Shown here in pieces: positions 43,133 to 51,291 of a DNA stretch of 64,000 nucleotides. The DNA lies in assembly GCA_963846915.1 (NCBI GenBank), contig CAWJXV010000008.1, positions 1 through 64,000 of the forward strand, read 5' to 3'. This DNA comes from PALSA-612 sp963846915. Lineage in GTDB: Bacteria; Actinomycetota; Thermoleophilia; Gaiellales; Gaiellaceae. Under the pieces are notes generated by a model. That model ran no database searches. It was not told the DNA's origin and saw only the letters and a list, made by a program, of their open reading frames with translations. Each line of letters opens with the position of its first letter. Within the stretch, counting starts at the first letter, position 1. Made by a program: the position numbers and the translations under genes.

Positions 43133-44720
43133 GCCCGCCGTTCCGCATCGACGCGGGCCAGATGCCGTGGCGGCCGGGCATGAGGATCCCGTTCGGGTCG
43201 AGCGCGTCCTTGATCGTCTCCGTGAAGCGCTTGTAGGCGTGGTCGTTGAACGAGTACTGCTCGGACGCCAGGTCCATGAAGTCGAGGTGCGCGCGGTACT
43301 CGCCGTAGCCGGCCTCGCCCGCCTCGCGCACGAGCAGCTTGCAGGCGTCGTAGGCACCGCGCACCTGCTCCTCGTTCGTGGTGTCGAAGATGACCATCGT
43401 GATGTGGACGAAGCTGCGCGCGTTGATCGGCAGCAACGCGGCCAGGTAGTCGAGGTTCGCCTTCTTCTCGATCCGGTCTCGCAAGAGGCCGCAGACCTCG
43501 ACGGCATGCGCGCCGGTCATTGGTGCGACCGGCGAGAACCCGACGTGCCCGCCCTGCTCGCCGCCGTACCAGCCGGTCATCGTGTTGATGCCGAGGTTCG
43601 GGATGCCGATCTCGACCAGCTCGACCGGGTGCTCGATCTTGTCGTACTCGTCGGCCGCGTACTTCGTGCCCCACACGTCCGCGCCCTGGATCCGCGAGAA
43701 CGCCTCCTGCACGCGCTTGAACTTGAGGTCGACGACGTCCTCGTGCCCGTAGACCGCGAAGCGCATGATCCAGCGCCCGATCTCCAGCTCGCGCGCGATC
43801 CGGTCGATCACGTCGTCCGGGATCGGCTCGTCGCCGGCGTGCCACTTGGAGCGGCCCTCGGACGTCAGGACGGCCGCGAGGACGAGCGTGTTCAGCACCT
43901 GGGGCACACCCTCGATGTCCTTGTCGAGCATCAGCTCGCGGAGCGTGTCGATCACCTGCGGGAGGTCGGAGTCGTTCCAGACCCGGAGCCAGCAGGGCAT
44001 GTAGCACTCCGGCGTCGGCATCAGCCAGACGCCCATCTTCGTGACGATGCCGTAGTTCGACTGCATGAACATCTGGTCCGGCGTGGGACCGAGGCCGCGC
44101 TTGTAGACGTGGGCCGCCTTGCCGTTCGGGAGCGCCCAGCCGCCGGTCCGCATGACCTCGCCGTTCGGGAGGACGACCTCCATCCCGCACTGCATCATCT
44201 GGTCCTGTCCGTAGGGCAGGTAGGTGATGCCGTGGTCGAGCGTGTTGCCGATGACGCTGCCCCAGCCGAGGTCGGCGACGGAGAGCCGCAGCTTGTGGCC
44301 GCCCGCCTCGATCGCGTCGTAGAGGTCGAACCACCTCACGCCCGGCTCCACCACGGCGTACCCGAGCTCCCCGTCGATGTGCAGCACGCGGTTCATGCGC
44401 CGCAGGTTGACCACGATCGAGCCGCGCACCCGCGGCGACGAGCCCCCGTAGCCGTTGTTCTTCCCGACCCCCGAGACCCACAGGGGCACCCGGTGCTCGT
44501 TGGCGATCTTGAGGATCGCCTGGATCTCCTCGACCGAGTCCGGCTGCACGACGGCAGAGGCCTCGAAGTCGTCCCAGCCGGAGTACCAGAAGGGGTCGCG
44601 GAACTCGAGCATGTCCTCTTCCGAGGTGAGCACGTGCTCAGCGCCGACGGCGCGCTCGAGCTCCCGGAGGGCGGCGGAGAGCGCACTCTCCGAGACCGTT
44701 GGGGGAAGCGTCAGGGACAC
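43125..44720 (-). CDS. FAD-linked oxidase, vanillyl-alcohol oxidase / 4-cresol dehydrogenase family
   Basis: The 531-residue flavoprotein has a PCMH-type FAD domain (VVQPDSVEEIQAILKIANEH, PLWVSGVGKNNGYGG, SVADLGWGSVIGNTLDHGIT) and a cap domain ending GIWPASMR. Length and motifs match VAO/4-cresol dehydrogenase/eugenol hydroxylase, which oxidise para-alkyl phenols. No partner cytochrome c gene is adjacent, which argues for an oxidase or another acceptor. The GTG start at 44720 (MSLTLPPTV) has GGGAGG 6 nt upstream; earlier codons lack homology. Confidence 0.87.
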   Translation of the reverse strand: MSLTLPPTVSESALSAALRELERAVGAEHVLTSEEDMLEFRDPFWYSGWDDFEASAVVQPDSVEEIQAILKIANEHRVPLWVSGVGKNNGYGGSSPRVRGSIVVNLRRMNRVLHIDGELGYAVVEPGVRWFDLYDAIEAGGHKLRLSVADLGWGSVIGNTLDHGITYLPYGQDQMMQCGMEVVLPNGEVMRTGGWALPNGKAAHVYKRGLGPTPDQMFMQSNYGIVTKMGVWLMPTPECYMPCWLRVWNDSDLPQVIDTLRELMLDKDIEGVPQVLNTLVLAAVLTSEGRSKWHAGDEPIPDDVIDRIARELEIGRWIMRFAVYGHEDVVDLKFKRVQEAFSRIQGADVWGTKYAADEYDKIEHPVELVEIGIPNLGINTMTGWYGGEQGGHVGFSPVAPMTGAHAVEVCGLLRDRIEKKANLDYLAALLPINARSFVHITMVIFDTTNEEQVRGAYDACKLLVREAGEAGYGEYRAHLDFMDLASEQYSFNDHAYKRFTETIKDALDPNGILMPGRHGIWPASMRNGGRA

Positions 44721-44816
44721 GGGGAACCTCCCGGAGTAGGTCGGGCCGGAGCCCGCGAGTATATGACCGCTGCGCCTGCCGGACGGGCCGCCGCGCGCTT
44801 CCGAGCACGCCGTATC

Positions 44817-44925
44817 TAGAGTGAACGATCCTGCCATGGCGCGCTCCGTGACGACGATCGAGTCGGGCCTCGACCCCGTCTTTCGCTGCGCGAGCGCGCG
44901 AGCGCCGTTCTCCGGGCCGAGCTGA
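44817..44925 (+). promoter_or_regulatory. Promoter and short upstream ORF before SDR gene
   Basis: TAGAGT (44817-44822) is a -10-like element. A 29-codon ORF (ATG 44836 to TGA 44923-44925, MARSVTTIESGLDPVF...) follows and ends 4 nt before the SDR GTG. It could be a leader ORF that couples translation, or chance. No ribosome site precedes it. Confidence 0.35.
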
Positions 44926-44929
44926 ACCC

Positions 44930-45925
44930 GTGAGCGCCGCGCCCGGCGCCGGGCTCGTCGACTGGCTGCTCGAGGCGACCGTCGTCGGGAGCTTCACGCG
45001 GATCGGCTTCCACGTGCGCAGGCGTCTGTTCGACTGGACACCGCCCCCGCCGCTCGGGCTGGACGGGAAGGTCGTGGTCATGACCGGCGCGACGTCCGGG
45101 CTCGGGCGCTCGGCCGCCGAGACGATGGCCGGCCAGGGCGCGCGGCTCTGCCTCGTCGGCCGGAGCGCGCAGCGGACTGAGCGCGCCCGCGAGGAGATCG
45201 CCGCCGCGACCGGCGCCGAGGTCGAGACCGAGCTGGCCGACCTCTCGTCGCTCTCCGAGACCTCCGCCCTCGCGAAGCGCTTCGCCGAGCGGCACGACCG
45301 GCTCGACGTGCTCGTGCTCAACGCGGGGCTCCTCACGCACGACTTCACGGTCACGCCCGAGGGGAACGAGGTCACCCTCGCGACGCACGTCCTGTCGCAG
45401 TTCCTGCTCACGGCGGCGCTGCGTCCGCTGCTCGAGGAGTCGGCGCCGTCGCGCGTGATCGTGACGTCGTCGGGAGGCATGTACACGCAGCCGCTCGACG
45501 TCGACCTGCTCCAGCCGGACGCCGCCTCGTACGACGGCACGAAGGCGTACGCGCGCTGCAAGCGAGCGCAGGTCGCGCTGACGGAGGAGTGGACGCGGCG
45601 CCTGCTCGGCACCGGCGTCACCGTCAACGCGATGCACCCGGGCTGGGCCGACACGCCCGGGATCCGCGAGGCGCTGCCCGGCTTCAGCCGCATCGTCGGG
45701 CCGTTCCTGCGCACGCCCGCCGAGGGCGCGGACACGATCGTCTGGCTGGCCTCGGCGCCGGAGCCGACGGAGCTGAGCGGCCTCTTCTTCCTCGACCGGC
45801 GCCCGCGGGCGAAGCACCGCCTCGGCCTGCCGCGGCGTCCCGACGAGGCGCAGCAGGCAGCCCGGCTCTGGCAGCTCTGCGCCGAGCGCACGGCCGCGTT
45901 CGCACCCGCGGATGCCGCTTCGTAA
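44930..45925 (+). CDS. Short-chain dehydrogenase (DHRS12-like)
   Basis: The 331-residue SDR has an N-terminal extension (about 1-45) and the Rossmann motif MTGATSGLG. The NAG motif is in LNAGLLTHDF, the catalytic Ser in VTSSGGMYTQ, and the Tyr-Lys pair in SYDGTKAYARCK. Length and the N-terminal segment (LLEATVVGSFTRIGF) match the SDR12/DHRS12 subgroup. Its substrate is unknown. It overlaps the next gene by 14 bp. Confidence 0.87.
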   Translation: MSAAPGAGLVDWLLEATVVGSFTRIGFHVRRRLFDWTPPPPLGLDGKVVVMTGATSGLGRSAAETMAGQGARLCLVGRSAQRTERAREEIAAATGAEVETELADLSSLSETSALAKRFAERHDRLDVLVLNAGLLTHDFTVTPEGNEVTLATHVLSQFLLTAALRPLLEESAPSRVIVTSSGGMYTQPLDVDLLQPDAASYDGTKAYARCKRAQVALTEEWTRRLLGTGVTVNAMHPGWADTPGIREALPGFSRIVGPFLRTPAEGADTIVWLASAPEPTELSGLFFLDRRPRAKHRLGLPRRPDEAQQAARLWQLCAERTAAFAPADAAS

Positions 45926-46523
45926 CCGCGTCACACCGCTCGGCGAGCTCGTCGCCGACCCGGCGCGCGGCCTCGTCTACGGCAACCGCGGCTGCCTCCA
46001 CGACGAGCACGGACGGATCCGACGGCGCTACAACGGCAAGCTCTGGATCGCCTGCCGGCTCGAGTTCAAGGACTGGCGGCGGCATCCGCTGCTTCAGCCC
46101 GGGCGCTTCACGGAGCTCTTCTTCCTCGACGAGGCGACCGCGCTCGCGGCCGGGCACCGACCGTGCGCCCTGTGCCGACGGGAGGACTACGAACGCTTCA
46201 AGGAGCCTTTCGGTGCGAGCGGCGCGACCGAGATCAACGAGCGATTGCACACCGAGCGGGTCGATCCGGCAACGCGCACGCACCGCCTCCACGACGCACG
46301 GCTCGACGACCTGCCCGACGGAGCGTTCGTGCTGCACGAGGGCGTGCCGAGGCTCGTCCTCGGCGATTCGCTGCTCTTGTGGACGCCGGCCGGCTACACG
46401 ATGCGCACGGCCCGCCGGGCGCGCGAGCGGACGACGCTGATCACGCCGCCCTCACTCGTCGCGGTGCTGCGCGCCGGCTGGGAGCCGGCCGCGGTCCCGC
46501 TGCTGCACCCGTCGGCTACGTGA
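45912..46523 (+). CDS. Conserved hypothetical protein with CxxC pair
   Basis: The 203-residue soluble protein includes LVYGNRGCLHDEHGRIRR, CRLEFKDWRRHPLLQPGRFT and ELFFLDEATALAAGHRPCALCRRE (Ada-like metal-site resemblance in HRPCALC). I recognise it as a conserved actinobacterial protein of unknown role. It overlaps the SDR stop by 14 bp, suggesting a shared transcript. Its 3' end overlaps the convergent SnoaL-like gene by 8 bp. Confidence 0.8.
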   Translation: MPLRNRVTPLGELVADPARGLVYGNRGCLHDEHGRIRRRYNGKLWIACRLEFKDWRRHPLLQPGRFTELFFLDEATALAAGHRPCALCRREDYERFKEPFGASGATEINERLHTERVDPATRTHRLHDARLDDLPDGAFVLHEGVPRLVLGDSLLLWTPAGYTMRTARRARERTTLITPPSLVAVLRAGWEPAAVPLLHPSAT

Positions 46524-46917
46524 GCGGGTTCGTGCCCGCCATCCAGATGATGACGCGGCTGAACTTGCCGTCGGCGTCGACGTCGAAGAAGTTGCAGTTG
46601 TGCATGTCGTTCTTCGTGCCGTCGTTCAACTCGCCGATGTAGCTCTGCTCGGTCGCGACCTTGCCCGCGTCGGGCTCGACGACGATGTTCTTGATCTCGT
46701 GGAAGATCGACACCGAGTTGGCGCAGAAGTCGGTGAACATGCGCCGGATCTCGTCCACACCGGTGAAGACGGCACCTGCGGTCTGGACGGTCATGACGCA
46801 GTCGTCGGCGAAGTGGGACAGGATCCCATCGACGTCCTGTGCGTCCACGGCCTTGAAGTACGAGTCGGGCAGGGCTGCGAGTTGCTCCCTCGACAGCCTG
46901 GCGGTCTGCGTGGCCAC
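46516..46917 (-). CDS. SnoaL/NTF2-like protein
   Basis: The 133-residue protein has the NTF2 fold pattern: YFKAVDAQDVDGILSHFADD, FTGVDEIRRMFTDF, KVATEQSYIGELNDGT and NFFDVDADGKFSRVIIW. Such proteins may be ketosteroid-isomerase-like enzymes or binding proteins. GTG 46917 follows GGAGG by 5 nt, which fixes the start. Upstream codons are not part of the fold. Confidence 0.85.
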   Translation of the reverse strand: MATQTARLSREQLAALPDSYFKAVDAQDVDGILSHFADDCVMTVQTAGAVFTGVDEIRRMFTDFCANSVSIFHEIKNIVVEPDAGKVATEQSYIGELNDGTKNDMHNCNFFDVDADGKFSRVIIWMAGTNPLT

Positions 46918-46963
46918 GAGCGCCTCCTTGGAGTTCGGGACAGCCGAGTCTATCGCGGCTCGG

Positions 46964-48005
46964 CTAGCCTCTGGCCAGCCGCTCGGCGGCGAGATCGAGC
47001 GCCACCTGCCCGGTCGAGACGCCCTCGGCCTCGCTCCGTTCGAAGATCGTCTGGAGCGTGCCCCCGATGCCTGCCAGCGCCTGCTCGACCTCGGCGTCGC
47101 CCCAGCCGAGCGACTCGCGGCCGACGTTGTGGAAGACGCCGCCCGCGTTGATGACGAAGTCGGGCGCGTAGAGGACGCCGCGCTCGCGGAGGCGATCGGC
47201 GTCGGCAGCCTCGCCGAGCTGGTTGTTGGCCGCCCCGGCCACGATCCGGCAGCGCAGGCCCGCGATCGTCGCCGCCGAGAGCGTGCCGCCGGTCGCGCAC
47301 GGAGCGTAGACGTCGCACTCGGTCGACGGGGCGTCGCCGGGATCGACGGCGCGCGCCCCGAGCTTCGCCGCCAGGGCCTCGGCTCGGGCCGTGTCGACGT
47401 CGGTGACGAGCACGCTCGCACCGTCCTCCGCCAGCGCCGCAGCAAGCCGGGCGCCGACGCTCCCGACTCCCTGCACGAGCACGGTGCGACCGTCGAGCGC
47501 CGGCGAGCCGTGGACGTGGTCGATGCTCGCCCGGATCCCGTGGAAGACGCCGCGCGCGGTGAACGGCCCCGGCTCGCCCGAGCCTGCGCTGCGGCCGAAC
47601 ACGTGCCGGCAGGTCTCGGCGATCACGTCCAGGTCGGCGGGAGTCGTGTTCATGTCGCAGCCGGTCAGGTAGTTGCCGCCGAACGAGCAGACGAGATCCG
47701 CGTACCGCCGAAGGAGCTCTCGCCTCCCTGCGCCGTCGGGAAGCCGTGGCACCGCGAGCACGGCCTTGCCGCCGCCGAACGGCAGTCCGGCGACCGCGAA
47801 CTTGGCCGTCATCCCGGCCGCGAGTCGCATGCCGTCCCGAAGCGCCTCGGCCGGGACTCGCGTAGACCTTCATCCGCGTGCCGCCGCCGGCCGGGCCGAG
47901 GCGGCGCGAGTGGATGCAGACGAACATCCAGGTTCCCGAGGGCCGATCGAAGCGGACGGCGACCTGCTCGCCGTCCCAGCCCTCGATCGCGTGCTCGAGA
48001 TCCAT
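46964..48005 (-). pseudogene. Leucine/phenylalanine dehydrogenase with a +1 frameshift
   Basis: The N-terminal part (MDLEHAIEGWDGEQ, ... GPAGGGTRMKVYASP) is in one frame from ATG 48005. The rest (EALRDGMRLAAGMTAKFAV, catalytic Lys in PFGGGKAVL, NAD motif VQGVGSVGARL, APCATGGTL) is in another. One extra G in the CCCGGCCGAG run near 47848-47857 explains the shift. Removing it gives a normal 346-residue Glu/Leu/Phe/Val dehydrogenase that deaminates branched-chain amino acids with NAD. It may be a sequence error or a recent mutation. It diverges from a MocR regulator. Confidence 0.85.
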
Positions 48006-48009
48006 TGCC

Positions 48010-48072
48010 ATTGGCATCAGATTGGCATTGTCGCACGCCGTACTCCAGAGCCAATCTCGCCATAATGGCTCT
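48010..48072. promoter_or_regulatory. Candidate MocR operators: direct and inverted repeats
   Basis: ATTGGCAT is repeated at 48010-48017 and 48021-48028 (11-bp offset). AGAGCCA (48047-48053) and TGGCTCT (48066-48072) form an inverted repeat overlapping CATAAT (48061-48066), a probable -10 of the MocR gene. Known MocR regulators bind paired direct and inverted sites, and the location fits control of both divergent genes. Confidence 0.6.
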
Positions 48073-48074
48073 CG

Positions 48075-49499
48075 ATGCGCCAGGTCAGCGCCTCTTACGT
48101 GCGGCGGCTCCTTCCCGGCCTGCCCGGACGCGGCCCGGCGTATCGGCGGCTCGGCGCCGGTCTGCGCGCACTGATCCTGGACGGCCGTGTACCGCTCGGG
48201 ACGCGCCTTCCGGCCGAGCGTGAGCTCGCCCGCGCGCTCGGGGTCAGCCGGACGACGACGAGTGCCGCGTACGGCCTGCTCCGGCGCGAGGGCTACCTGT
48301 CGAGCCGACGCGGCGCAGGGTCGTTCGCCGCCTTCCCGGCCGAGCCCGAGAACGCCGGCCTTCCCTGGCTCGGCGAGGCCGACGAGGGCATCATCGACCT
48401 GAGCGTCGCCGCCCCGAGCGCGCTTCCCGAGCGGATCCTCGCGGCGGCGACGGCGGCGCTCGAGCAGCTGCCCCGATGGCTCGTGGGCGACGGCTACCGC
48501 GTGCTCGGCCTGCCGGAGCTGCGCGAGGCGGTCGCCGAGCAGTACCGGCGGCGCGGCCTCGACACGAGCGCCGACGAGGTGATGATCACGAGCGGCGCGC
48601 AGGGTGCGATCGCGCTCGCCGCCCGCGTGTTCGCATCGCCAGGCGCGGCCGTGCTCGTCGAGTCGCCGACCTATCCGAATGCGCTCGACTCCTTCCGGGC
48701 CGCGTCCGCTCGCCTCGTGCCGGTGCCGGTCGAGGCCGGTTGGGACGAACAGCTCGTCGAGACCAGCTTCCGCCAGGCACTGCCGCGGCTCGCGTACTTC
48801 ACTCCCGACTTCCACAACCCGACCGGGCGGCTCATGCGCACCGACGACCGTGCCGCCCTCGTCCGCGCCGCGCGTCGTACGGAGACGATGCTGATCGCCG
48901 ACGAGAGCTATCTCGGGCTCGGACTCGCCGACGATCTCCCGGCAGTCGAGCCGCTCGCCGCCCACGATCCCGAGCGGGTGATCTCGATCGGGGGGCTGAG
49001 CAAGAGCGCCTGGGGCGGCCTGCGGATCGGCTGGCTCCGCGCCGCGCCGTCGCTCGTGCAGCGTCTCGGTGGCGCGCGGCCGAGCATGGACATCGCCAAC
49101 CCCCTCCTCGAGCAGCTCGTCGCGCTGCAGCTCCTCCCCGAGCTCGACGGGATCCTGGCCGAGCGCCGGCGTCGGCTCGGGCGACAGTTCGAGGCACTCA
49201 CCGAGGCACTTGCCGACGAGCTTCCCGGCTGGACCTTCGCCGCGCCCGACGGCGGGCTCTGCCTCTGGGCGGCACTCGATCGCTCGAGCACCTCGCTCGT
49301 CGGGCCGGCGGCGCGAGCAGGAGTCCGGATCGTGCCCGGGCCGCGGTTCGGGATCGACGGCACGCTCGAGCGCTTCCTGCGCCTGCCGTTCGTGCTCCCG
49401 TCCGCGACGCTGCGCGGGGCGGTGTCAAGGCTGGCCCAGGCGGCCGAGGACGTGCCCCGTTTCGAGGAGCTCCCGGGCGAGATCAGCTACGTCGTCTGA
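48075..49499 (+). CDS. MocR family (GntR-aminotransferase fusion) transcriptional regulator
   Basis: The 474-residue protein has an N-terminal GntR winged helix (LRALILDGRVPLGTRLPAER, LGVSRTTTSAAYGLLRREGYL, about 25-90) and a fold-type I aminotransferase domain with PLP Lys in IGGLSKSAWGGLRIGW. The aminotransferase part usually senses PLP or an amino-acid adduct. It diverges from a leucine dehydrogenase gene and may regulate amino-acid catabolism. ATG 48075 lies 8 nt after a CATAAT box. Confidence 0.9.
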   Translation: MRQVSASYVRRLLPGLPGRGPAYRRLGAGLRALILDGRVPLGTRLPAERELARALGVSRTTTSAAYGLLRREGYLSSRRGAGSFAAFPAEPENAGLPWLGEADEGIIDLSVAAPSALPERILAAATAALEQLPRWLVGDGYRVLGLPELREAVAEQYRRRGLDTSADEVMITSGAQGAIALAARVFASPGAAVLVESPTYPNALDSFRAASARLVPVPVEAGWDEQLVETSFRQALPRLAYFTPDFHNPTGRLMRTDDRAALVRAARRTETMLIADESYLGLGLADDLPAVEPLAAHDPERVISIGGLSKSAWGGLRIGWLRAAPSLVQRLGGARPSMDIANPLLEQLVALQLLPELDGILAERRRRLGRQFEALTEALADELPGWTFAAPDGGLCLWAALDRSSTSLVGPAARAGVRIVPGPRFGIDGTLERFLRLPFVLPSATLRGAVSRLAQAAEDVPRFEELPGEISYVV

Positions 49500-49540
49500 C
49501 GGGCGACCCGCGCGCCATCATGCCGTTTGCCTTGCCCCCG

Positions 49541-49553
49541 GGGCCTTCGGCCC
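49541..49553 (+). terminator. Short hairpin downstream of MocR gene
   Basis: GGGCC-TTC-GGCCC (extended by one or two weaker pairs) lies 41 nt after the MocR stop. A second small hairpin (CGGGGC/GCCCCG, 49627-49642) precedes the convergent STAS gene end. Neither has a T-run, so terminator function is tentative. Confidence 0.4.
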
Positions 49554-49649
49554 TGGCCCCCGGTTTGAGCGTAGCCGGGAAATCCTGACCGGTGTGTGAC
49601 GCGTTCGTGCCGATTGCGTGACACTCCGGGGCAATGGCCCCGAGCAGGG

Positions 49650-50102
49650 CTACGCCGCGTGCGCGTGCCGCGGCGCAGGCGAGCCGGCTTCCGGCGAGCT
49701 GCCGCCGACGAGGCCGAGGAGCCGCGCCGCGCCGGCCCGATCCGCGGCGAGGAGGAACCGGCGGTCGAGCCCGAGCGTGGCGAACTGCCGCTCCAGGCGC
49801 GGCGGCAGCGCGACGGCGACCTCGCCGCCGCGTCGGACGAGCCGGTGGCGAACCGCGAGCAGGCTGTTCAGGGCGGCCGTGGTGAGGTCGTCCACCTGTG
49901 TCAGGTCGACGAGCACCTTTGTCGCGCCCGCTTCGACAGCCGACGCCAGCTCGCGAGCGAACGGTGCAACGCTGCCTGCATCGATCACCCCGCGGGCATT
50001 CACGATCGCCATCAGCACCTTCGACGAGACGACCGAAGCCGGGGCGCCGGCCACGCTGGCCCGGGCACGGGGATGGAGGATCGCTGTGGCGCGAGCACTC
50101 AT
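49650..50102 (-). CDS. STAS domain protein (anti-sigma factor antagonist-like)
   Basis: The 150-residue protein has the STAS pattern: IVNARGVIDAGSVAPFAREL, KVLVDLTQVDDLTTAALNSL and VAVALPPRLERQFATLGLDR. The usual DSSG phosphorylation loop reads DLTTAAL, with Thr in place of the Ser. It may still be phosphorylated, or it may be a non-switch variant. N- and C-terminal tails are disordered. No anti-sigma kinase gene is adjacent. ATG 50102 lies downstream of a 12-bp inverted repeat. Confidence 0.78.
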   Translation of the reverse strand: MSARATAILHPRARASVAGAPASVVSSKVLMAIVNARGVIDAGSVAPFARELASAVEAGATKVLVDLTQVDDLTTAALNSLLAVRHRLVRRGGEVAVALPPRLERQFATLGLDRRFLLAADRAGAARLLGLVGGSSPEAGSPAPRHAHAA

Positions 50103-50116
50103 CCGACTCTGATCTG

Positions 50117-50175
50117 AAGGTTCCCGGCTCTGCGCAGGGCCAAACGCGTTCAGGCCGAGAGCTGCCGGGAACCTT
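50117..50175. promoter_or_regulatory. 12-bp perfect inverted repeat upstream of STAS gene
   Basis: AAGGTTCCCGGC (50117-50128) and GCCGGGAACCTT (50164-50175) are exact complements separated by 35 nt. The loop contains further short complements (GGCC pairs). As RNA on the minus strand it would form a long hairpin ending 15 nt before the STAS ATG. As DNA it could be a paired regulator site. Confidence 0.7.
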
Positions 50176-50197
50176 TCCGGACACGGACATCAACGCC

Positions 50198-50223
50198 GAG
50201 GGCCGGCGTCACCGCCGGCCCTC
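50198..50223. terminator. Hairpin downstream of DUF1996 gene
   Basis: A perfect 11-bp stem (GAGGGCCGGCG at 50198-50208 with CGCCGGCCCTC at 50213-50223) and a 4-nt loop lies 31 bp past the DUF1996 stop. It has no T-run. It probably separates that gene from the STAS gene. Confidence 0.65.
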
Positions 50224-50254
50224 GCGCCACCTCGGTATCCCCCCGTGGTGAGCC

Positions 50255-51118
50255 TCAGAGCCTCCCACAGTGGCGGAGGCCGTTCAGGCAGACGTTGACG
50301 AGCCTCGTCAGCGCGGCCTGCTTCCAGGCGTTGAAGAAGTCCGCGTGCGCCGAGTAGACGCCGCCCGACGAGAGTGCGAGCTCGTGGGCGCCCGACACGG
50401 GATAGCGGTAGATCAGCGTGATCGCCGGCACCGCAACCGGGTGGTCCGCGGGGCAGGCGCCGGCACTGGCGTATGCCATGTGGCTCTTGTGGTCGGCGCT
50501 GTCCAGGCTCGTCCCGTCCCAGCAGCTCGGGAAGATGACGTGGAGCCGGAGGCCCTGGCCGCGTCCGCTCGGGCAGGCGGGCGGAGCATCCGACGGCGGG
50601 ACGCCGCCCGCGACGCCGCAGTTCCAGTACGTGATTCGCTTACTCTGCGGGGTCGTCGCCTTCGAGTCGCCTGCGATCATCTCGAGCCCGGCCGGGAACG
50701 GATGCACGCGCGCCATCGTGTTGCGACGGTAGTAGATCGTCGCGCCGAGCGGCGTCACCGGCTGCCCGTCGACGATCAGCGTCGGCATCCAGTAGGCCGC
50801 CGTGTCGTTCGGCCGCTGGCAGGTCGTCCCGGCGGCTCGCAGCGAGGCGAGCGTCGAACCCGCGTCCGTGGACGTGTTGCCGACGAAGGTGTGGTCGTGC
50901 GACTTGCCGGGCTGCCCGGGATAGACGATCGGGTCGTCCGGCAGGAAGTGGACGAACTTGCACTCGCTGACGAAGTTGACGCCCGCCAGCACGCGCCCGC
51001 CCTTCGCGGCAGGCGTGCTCCCGCCGCCACCCGCCGCCGTCGCAGCCGAGACGGCGATCACGGCGACGAACGCCAGCCCGACGACCCCGAGCACGAAGCC
51101 TGTTGCCTTCCTCTTCAT
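50255..51118 (-). CDS. Secreted DUF1996 domain protein
   Basis: The 287-residue protein from ATG 51118 has a signal peptide or anchor (KRKATGFVLGVVGLAFVAVIAVSAATA), a Gly/Ser linker and a DUF1996 domain: CKFVHFLPDDPIVYPGQPGK, SHDHTFVGNTSTDAGS, YWMPTL, YWNCG and CWDGTSLDSADHKSHMAYA. The repeated His/Asp/Cys residues suggest metal binding or a hydrolase-like fold; the family's activity is unknown. It lies 173 bp downstream of the sigma factor gene. Confidence 0.85.
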   Translation of the reverse strand: MKRKATGFVLGVVGLAFVAVIAVSAATAAGGGGSTPAAKGGRVLAGVNFVSECKFVHFLPDDPIVYPGQPGKSHDHTFVGNTSTDAGSTLASLRAAGTTCQRPNDTAAYWMPTLIVDGQPVTPLGATIYYRRNTMARVHPFPAGLEMIAGDSKATTPQSKRITYWNCGVAGGVPPSDAPPACPSGRGQGLRLHVIFPSCWDGTSLDSADHKSHMAYASAGACPADHPVAVPAITLIYRYPVSGAHELALSSGGVYSAHADFFNAWKQAALTRLVNVCLNGLRHCGRL

Positions 51119-51291
51119 GGTTTCGAACCCCTTTCCCAGAACGTGGTCTGGCGGAGGATCGGCCCGGCACAGCATGGGCCGGAAAGACGGTTGTAAGGAG
51201 TTTGTGAAGAGTCCGGAACGTCAGCTCCGCGACGGGTGCGGCCGATCAGGGACCCGGCACTGCCTGCGAGCCGAAAACCGAAGCCGCGCAG

